A DNA stretch of 64,000 nucleotides from Callaeas wilsoni (Eukaryota; Chordata; Aves; Passeriformes; Callaeidae): assembly GCA_013398955.1 (NCBI GenBank), contig VWPU01009731.1, positions 1 through 64,000 of the forward strand, read 5' to 3'. A model generated the notes under the pieces. It was not told where the DNA came from. It saw nothing but the letters and a program-made list of their open reading frames with translations, and searched no databases. Position 1 is the stretch's first letter. Each line of letters opens with the position of its first letter. The translations under genes were made by a program, and so were the position numbers. Shown here piece by piece: positions 52,301 through 61,300 of the stretch.

Positions 52301-55300
52301 TTTGTTTCTTTCTACTGGCGGCATTTTGGTGACCTTGACTTCATCAAAAATGTTTACACGGCCTTGGTGTACCTTGCATGTTCCACCTGGTTTGTCCACA
52401 CTTCCAGAACGAGCACATCCCCCTAATTTTGAGGAGGATTTGTGTGGGATTAATTAGAACTCTCTGCTGACAAACCAGCACCATCAGCGCTGCCCGCATG
52501 GTGGGTTTGGGGTGTTTTAATGATCGTGAGGAGAAGGCTGTGGACTGTTTGTGTGCTGCAGTTGGAAGTGTTTGCGTTCCCTGTGTTCACTCTGCGTTGT
52601 TGTGTCCCTCAGGATGCCTTTGGACATCCTGGCAGTGAGATGAGGATAGGGGAGCTCCGTCCTTCCATGCCCGAGACGCCGCTGTACCCCCCCAAACTCG
52701 TCCTGCTGGGTAAAGACAAGAAAGGTACTGACGGATTTACAGCCTTTGAGATGAAACCGTGTGATGGGGATGTTCCACCTCTGGTTGTAAACCATAGCCC
52801 GCGGATGTTTGTGCACGTATCAATATAATCCATAGTTTTAACTTTAAAATGTGTTTTTCTGGCGTTTCGCTCCCCAGTGCCACCCCCTGAAGGCGTTTGC
52901 TGTGTTTTGTTTCAGAGTCGACAGATGAGTCTGAAGCAGATAAGATCCATTGTCTGAATAACAGCGTTTCCTCAGGCACTTACTCAGACTATTCCCCTTC
53001 CCAGGCTTCCTCAGGGTCCTCCAACGCGCACGTAAAAATGGGCTCCCTGCAGACCACGGCTAAAGAAGCAGTGAATAACTCTTTGTGGGGGAACAGGTGT
53101 GACATCTTTCCTGACACAGCTTCTGCTTGCAATTTGTCCTGTCTGGGCCCTCCGAGTGACCCTGTCAGGGCGTTTGGGTTTTAAAAAAAATCCACGTTTT
53201 TATCCCACGTTGGCTGTGCAGAGCTGGCCACCCTCCATATTCCATAAACAGCAGTAATCCCACAGCTGGTGGTTCGGCTCTGTGCCATCTCCAGGCATTA
53301 AAGCTCCTGGAGATGGGGCTGCAGCTGGTGCAGTTGGTGTCCCATTACTGCTGTCCCGCTCCCTCTGCCCTGGACCTCCAGAAGGGTTCTTGGAAAGCCA
53401 TAACCTGCTCTGGAAACATTCCAGGACCAGCCTGTCCTCTCTGTGCCTGCCCTAAATCCCCTCACGTTTGTTTCATCCACAGCTCTGCCCTGTTAAAGAG
53501 CTGGATGAAAACAGGCACAAACTGCCTCAGGTATCTCTGGTTAAAAAGTGGGGAAAACCTTCTGTCGCACTCATCCATTATTTTTACAGCAGGAAAATCT
53601 GTTCAGCAGGATTTCTGGGAGCGCAGCACGGAGCCAGCCAGGCCTTTGAGTGACTTCTTAGCTTCTCCCTGTGTGTCCTGACAGAGTCTGTGCTCCAGGG
53701 CAAAAACCTGCTGCCACCATTCCTGTGCCAGCGGCACGACATCCACGGAGTTCCCAACAGCCTGAGAGTAGCTCAGTTGGTGCTAAAAACACCATGGGGG
53801 CAGGTTTGATTCCTGGACTCAGCGATCCTTGTGGGGCCCTTCCAACTTGGAATATTTCGCGATAAGAATCCCTGAAGTCTCCCAGTGTGATCCCAAAGCC
53901 AGAGCATAGATGGGAGAAGGCTGAATTGCTTTCCAAGGATGATGAGTGCTGATGTGCTGGGATAGAGGACATTTTATCTTGTTCCCTTCTCTTGTCTTTG
54001 CAGGCTGGCCCAGTCGTTCCCACAGCCCCTGGAGACCAAGCCATTGCTGAGCCAGCGGGAAGCGGCTCCGGCCGGGAGCGTTCCGGCGCGCCCGGAGCGG
54101 CGCCCGCTGAGCGACGCCTTCGCCGACAGCTGGAACGACGGCTCCCACTACGACAACACGGGATTCGTGGCCGAGGAGAGCGCGGCAGAGAACCCCAGCA
54201 CCAACCCCCTGCTGAGCACCAAATCCAGGAGCTCCTCCGCGCACGGGCGCCGGCCGCTGATCCGGCAGGACAGGATCGTGGGGATCCCCCTGGAGCTGGA
54301 GCAGCCCGTGCTCAGAAACACACACGACTCTGAAGTGCCTCCTCCCAATCCTTGGCAAAATTGGACCAGAACCCCCAGTCCTTTTGAAGACAGGACAGCT
54401 TTTCCTTCCAAACTGGAAAGCACCCCCAACACCAGCCCTTTGCCCGAGCGGAAAGATCACGTCAAGGAGTCTCCCGAAATGACGAGCACTTTCACTCCAG
54501 GAATTCCGTGGGAATATCACGACTCCAGTGCTAACAGGAGCCTCACAAACGTCTTTTCCCATATGCACTGTCGCCCAGACCCTTCAAAAAACGTCATCTC
54601 CATCAGCAAGAGCACGGAGCGGCTCTCCCCGATGATGAGGGATTTAAAAACGAACAAGTTTAAGAAGTCGCAGAGCATCGACGAGATCGACATCGGTGCG
54701 TACAAGGTGTACAACATCCCCCTGGAAAACTATGCATCCGGGAACGACACCGTGGGCCCCCACGAGCGGGTGGACAAGCTGCTGGGCCCGGAGCACGGCG
54801 TGCTGAGCATGTCCCGCAGCCAGTCCGTGCCCATGCTGGACGACGAGCTGCTGACCTACGGCAGCGTCAAGGTGCAGCCACAGCACAAGGCGTCGGTCAC
54901 CAAGAAAGTTTATCAGTTCGACCAAAGCTTCAACCCCCAGGGCGCCGTGGAGCTCCAGGCCGACAAGCGGCTCCTGCCGCCCTTCCAGCTCAACGCCGAG
55001 TACCTGCCCCAGCCGGCCAAGAGCCTGCCGCAGGAGCTGGTGAGCCCGCGGGGCTACCGCGGCTACGCGCCCGTGGAGCCCATGTTCTCCTTCTCGCAGC
55101 CCTCGGTGGGCGAGGAGCCGGCGGCCGCCCCGTTCCCCGGCCCGGCCGCGCGCCCCGGCTTCCTGCGCAGGGCGGATTCGCTGGCCAGCTCGGCGGAGAT
55201 GTCCGTGTTCCGCAGGGTGGGCGAGCCCCAGGAGCTGCCCCCGGCGGACAGGTACGGCCGGGCCCCGTTCCGCGGCGCCCCGGAGCGCCAGGGCAGCATG

Positions 55301-58300
55301 GCCGTGCCCGAGGCCCAGTTCCTCAAGCGCAACGGGCGCTACGAAGACGAGCACCCTTCCTACCAGGAAGTGAAAGCCCAGACTGGGAGCTTCCCAGTTA
55401 AAAACCTCACGCAAAGGAGGCCCTTGTCCGCACGAAGCTACAGCACAGAGAGCTACGGCACGGCCCAAACGCGGCCGGTCTCAGCGAGGCCCACCATGGC
55501 AGCTCTGCTGGAAAAGATTCCGTCAGACTATAACTTGGGTAACTATGGCGACAAGCCTTCCGATAGCAGTGATATAAAGCCGAGGCCTCCCCCTGGGAAG
55601 GGAAATGAGAGCTGTGCTAAAATGCCCGCTGACTGGAGACAACAGCTACTTAGACATATAGAAGCTAGAAGGTTAGACAGGGTATGTTTGGCATTTCTCT
55701 GCAATTAATGCCTTTAGTTGTGTGTTTCGCTCTGTCAAACGATTTGCACGTGCAGTGGTGACCACCAGAATTCCCAGGGATGAAATTCCTGCCGTGGTGT
55801 CAGAGGGACCGGCCTGCCGAGGGCCCTGGGGGTGCTCGGCTGGAGTGAGGGATCCCAGTAAATCCAGAGGCTCCTCACTGGTGATGCCCCCCGGGACAGT
55901 CACCGGGGTGGTGACTCTGGGTCCTGGATGAATCTAGAAGGCTCTGCCCCAGTGCCACCCCTTGGTGCCCATCACTGGGATGGAGACTCTGGATCCTGGG
56001 TAAATCCAGAGGCTCTGCCCCAGTGCCCGTCACTGGGATGGTGACTCATGCAGCTCTGCCCAAAATTGGGAAGAACCCTGAGGTTCTCCCGTGCCCATGG
56101 AAGTGCTGCTGGGGCCACCACATCAGTAACGACCGAGAGCTTGGAGAGGTGCTGGGCACGCCCTGGCAGTAAAAGGGAATAAAGGAAAAAGAGAATAAGT
56201 AATAAAATGTATTTTAGCTCTGGTGTCACTGTTAGTGCAGGGGGCTTAAAAGTGTCTGTAACTGAGAAATACCCCTGGGTATCCACTGCCACTGCTCTAA
56301 TGGGAATGTGATCATTACTCCTTTTAGCTGTAGGAAGTTATACTGATTTGCCTTCTATCCAAAGGGTACTTTAGTGCATGATTCAGTCATTACCTATTTA
56401 ATGGCCTAATCCATGAATCCGATTTACTCCGCGATCTGAAGTGGTTGTGACAAATTCCTGTGGTGAAATGCATAAGAAGTCCTTGCCAAATGTGTCCATA
56501 TACTGCTTTATGCTAGAGCTTCCTGAGTTTGGTGTTAATATTCTCCTTACCTTCCAGTTGCTCTGATGTGACGATATTAAATTATCCTTAAGGATCAAAT
56601 GGGGAAACTTTAAAAAGGGGCTCCAAGGCTGAAGAGCTTTCCTCCTTCAGCTCTTTTCCTTGTGCTGTGTAAACCCACTGGAAACTGCCTCCTACCCAGG
56701 GAAACCAGTGCACCCCGAGCAGGGCCCTTCCTGGTGGAAATAAACACTTGCCAGATGTTGTTGCTTTAAGGAATATCTTTACACTCAGTTGACAACGTGT
56801 GTGAAGGGATACTTTAACCCTGGAAGGCTGGCACTGGTGCTTCTCCCTAATCCCTGTGAGGTGGTTCCTGCTGGGTGCAGAGCTCCAAGGAGCCGGGCCG
56901 GGCTGCCTGCTGGACAGGGCCCCGTCCCCGCCGTGCCCGGCTGCTCCCATGTGGGCAGCCAGGTTCCCAGGGAGCGGGATGGGGCACAGCCCTCTCCCAC
57001 GGGGCTCGCTCCTCCATCTTCCTCTGGCTGCACAGCCGAACCCAAATCTGGCCGTTTTTGCAAAAGCGAGACTTGTACCGTGTGAACTCCAGACCCCAAC
57101 ACCCCTCATGTGCTGTCAGCGTGGAAGTCCTCTCTGGTGCCCATTTTCTGTACGAGGAGCAATGTACTCGCTTTGTGTGACCAGTGCATGCCTGGAGGAG
57201 CTATTGATACTCGGTACTGTTTGTTGGCTTAAACTAAAACTCTGTGAACTTAACCATGTATGTGTGAGACTTAATTCTGAGCATGTGTGTTCATATGTGT
57301 CCCGTGGTTGTTTCCTCTACTCAGAGCGCTGCTTACAAACACCACACAGTTAGCCTTGGCATGCTGCACTCTGGAGGGGTTTCAGCCATGCATGCCGGCC
57401 GAAGCATGACTTTAAACTTGCAGCCTAAATCTAAATTTGAAAACCAAATGCTTCAAGAGCTACCTCTACCGAAAGTAAGTATGGGCTAGCCAGCATTCCC
57501 GGCATTGCCGGTTAATTAATGATCCTTGCTTCCTCCTGGTTTAGCTTCTGCCTCTTCCTCGTGCTTTTACAATGCCCAGTCCACAAAGCAAGGCTGGCGG
57601 GGATGCAGTTTTGCCCCTCGGTGGCCTTGCTTTTTGGATTCCGGAGCTCCCTGGCTGTCATTCCCGCTTTCCTGCTCTCCTCACGCACACCGGGGCTGTC
57701 ATTTGCTCCATGGGGAACGTGGTTTGCTCTGGGACTGTTTGACCCTAGAAAAATGGGTGTGGAAATGTTAAACGGGCTCCAGGAGACAGGGATTTTAATA
57801 TTTGAGCATTAATTGGGTGTGCTGTAATAGCTGATGGGTTTTGAACACGTTACCACACCCAAACCCATTTTAAACTTTGAGTAACACCTAAAAAAGAGAA
57901 GATTTTCCTCATTTATTTACTGCTTATCTTGTATTTATTATCGGTATATTGTTGACAAGTACAGACATAGAAAACTGTGTATTCCCAACAGATGTTTGAA
58001 GGGAGGGGCACACAGGACAAGGCAGAGAGGCCCATTCCTGCAGGATTTTCAGTGCCAGGGAGGGGATGCTGAGACCTTTCTCTGCATCCAGAGGGACGGG
58101 CATGGCTCAGCCTCTCCCTGCCCTGGCACAGCAGCTGAGGGGGCAAATTAGCAGCAGCTCTGTGAGTGAGATCCCAGCAGAGCGCAGATCCCGGCGTTCC
58201 AATGGGATCATCCGTGCTGGGAATTGCCAGGCTGGCCCCTGCCCAGGCCGGAGCAGCCTGGCCAGCAATTCCCAAAGGAGGGTTGCAGTCCAGAGCTCAG

Positions 58301-61300
58301 ATCCAAGGATTTGAGGAGAGCAGGATAATTTAGCAGCAGCAGGAGCTGGCTGTGCGGGCCGGCCGGAGCCCAGACCTCGGCCCTGCTCCGCTCGCCGACC
58401 GCACACATGCTCCGGCCGGAATTCCGGGCAAGCCGGGACGGGATGGCAGCACACAGGGAGCAGTGTCAGGCCTCTCCCGCTGTTCCTGACCCTCCATTCT
58501 CTGTCACCTCCATCCCACGTCCCCCGCTGTCCCCAGGCTCCCGTCCTGCTCGCAGTCTGTGCTGCTGTGTTGGGGGCGGGAGGCTCCGAGGGGATCCCGC
58601 CTGGATGTGTGTGCTGGGCAGGGACGTTCCCGTGTTGTCTTTGCTTCCCAAGAACCTGTTTGTCTGCTCGGGTACTTGTCACGAGTCCTTGGAAAAACCC
58701 ATTGGGCATCAGCCCCAAAGAGTGGTGCTGGTTCCCTCCACACGTTAGGAATGCGGGGTTTATGGCACTTCCAGGGTTTTAGGCTGCAGGTGAATATGGA
58801 TATTAATGATGGATGTCTGAGGAAATTCAGGAATCTGCTCCGTGATATATTCTGGGGTGTGGTCTGATGTGGATTCTTCTGCTTCTCTATTTCACCAGCA
58901 TTCCATTGCTCCATATCCATAGAAACTGTGATGCTGAACTGCATTAAGGGGTTGTTCTCTTGCTGAACTGTTGGGGAAAATTGTTGTTGGGAAAGATTAC
59001 TGCAAGGGGAAATGACTGTTGGAAAAATGCTGTGTACATTTAGTATTGTTTAATTTTATTGCTTCACACCTTCCACAGAATTTGCATTTCCTAAAGAATC
59101 CAGGCCACAGCAGTTTAATCTTTGCCTCTTCCCCTCCCTCCTTCCCGTGGCCTGGATTCAAGAGAGTAATGAGTGAGCTCCGGCTGTCAGGAAATCAACT
59201 TTAGCAATGAATTACATTGAAAATGTGCATGACCTCAATCTACTCTGTGTAGAAAATGTGGGAAGTGCTGCTTTTCCTCTTTTCCCCAGATTTCATGGAA
59301 GTGGAGCTGGGTCGCAGCCTGTCCCAGCTCGGAAAATGGCCAATATTGCAAGGGGACAAATTCCTCTGCTGCAGCAAATGAAATCCCAGGATTTTCCTGT
59401 TTATTGAGGAAGCTGGGAGCAGTCTCTGCATTTTCCCTTTTCCCTCTGGAGTGCCAACTCCCCTCTGCAGATTAGGCCCAGCACGTTCCAGCGGGATCCT
59501 TTCCGTTTCTGGCACCCAGCTCCCAGTGAAAAGGTTTAAAAGTTCGTGGTTTGGTGCAGCCCATTCCCAGAGCGGGAATTCCCACCTTCCTTGGGAATAA
59601 CAGCCAGTGAGGAGGGGAGCAGAGGTTCCCTTTGGAATGAGCCTGGGGAGGGCACCCAGCGAGCTCCAGAAACTGATCCCTCAGGATGTGAGCTGATTTC
59701 CCAGGACAGCTCTGGAGGGAATGGCTCATTTTTCCATTTTGATGCTGGTAGAGAAAGCTCTGCCAGGAGATCCTGGGCTTTAAACAGGGGAAATGTTTTT
59801 CCAGTGGTTTTTAAAAGAAGGAAATTCACAACTTCCATGGTTTTTTTTGGAAGATTTCTTGAATGACGAAAGAATTATAATGGAAGTTTCCTTTCATTTT
59901 TAATAATCAGGGTTGGCATTTTTTACTTCACCTCAGAGATATGATTTAAATAATCATTTCCTTCTATTTACTTTTCAACTTCTGTTAAAAAATAGTTATT
60001 AATGGACAAATTCCCAGCTTGCACATTTCAAAGCAAATTTGATTAATTCTTCATCCATCTAGAGAAGTGTATCCTGATATTTTTTTTTTTAGTCTAAGCT
60101 GGAGAAGAAATTGCTGGAATGGCAGAGGGGAGGAACAGATGTTTTTTGTTCCTTTGCAGATTCCCATTAATCAGAATTCAATAAGCACTACACTGTGCCA
60201 GGTGCTCTCAGTGGCAGGACAATGCTGGAATTTTGGGAAGTCTGACACCCAAAAGGTGTTAGGAAAACTCCCAGTGATGATTGAGAAATAGAGAGACAGA
60301 TAATGAAAAATCAGGATGGGTCAGGAAAAATCCAAACCCCCTCCAAAGTCCTGAAAACAGGAGGGAAACAACCAGGGGGAAAAGTGACAAGGAAGAAACG
60401 TGGAACAGGAGAGGAAAGGGAATGAGAAACATTTAGGAAACTTTCCCTGTGTGTTGTGACCACTGATGTTGAGGCAAACGTTGAATTCCGGGTCACTATT
60501 GTACAAAAAATGTCCTTGGCACAACCCAGGAGGTGCTGGGAGCTGCACACGGAGCCGGCACAGCCTCAGCACTGCCAGCCGGGGATGTTTGCTGCAGAAA
60601 ACACAAACGGCTCCTTTTTCTTGGGGGCAAAACCTTCCTAAAAAAGTTTCTGCTGCTGGAACGAGCAGTGAGAAAGTCCTAATTCCAGAATCACCAGCAG
60701 ACTGTTTAAATATTGGGATTCTGCCAAAATTTGTTGCTCTGAAAGTAACGAGTCCCGTTCAGTGAAATTTTCTCTTCTCTCTCACCATTCATTATTCTCA
60801 CTATCTCTGTCCTGAACCTCTCAAGCTCTCGTGCCTGCAGAGGGTCCCTCAGCAGCCTGGGGACCGTCCGCGCAGTCCCGGGCAGGCCGGGCGCTGCGGC
60901 AGGAGCGCGTGGCGGTTGCTGGGTTGTTGTGACGTGCGTGGGGAAGGGTCTGGGCTGGTGACTAAAGGCTGCCCTGCATTTGTGAACAGACCCCGTCGCA
61001 GCAGAGCGGCCTCCTGGACAACGGGCAGGACGAGGTGGCCGTGGGCAGCCCCTGGACCCCGTACCCGCTGGGCCGGCGGGACGTGCCCCCCGACACCGTC
61101 ACCAAGAAGGTAAGGGGTGCCAGGCGCGGCCCGAGCCCGGCCCTGGAGGCAGCAGGACAGCTTTGGGCAGCACCCCGGGGTGTTGCGAGGCTTAAAGAGC
61201 TGCTGTGAGTTCAGGGCGGTGTTTTCGGGGTGCCCCTTGGCGTGCTCGGGCTCTGCTGTGGGCACGGAGGGCTGGGCAGGGCTGCTCCTGCCCTTGTCCT

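Noticed and set aside
53769..53813. A and B boxes as a functional tRNA gene
   Set aside because: The anticodon arm and acceptor stem do not form, the B box is mutated, and the CR1-type tail shows it is a SINE copy.
54148..55468. Antisense open frames over exon 18 (up to 274 residues)
   Set aside because: They are shadows of a G/C-rich coding exon; high GC removes stops on the opposite strand. No family was recognised.
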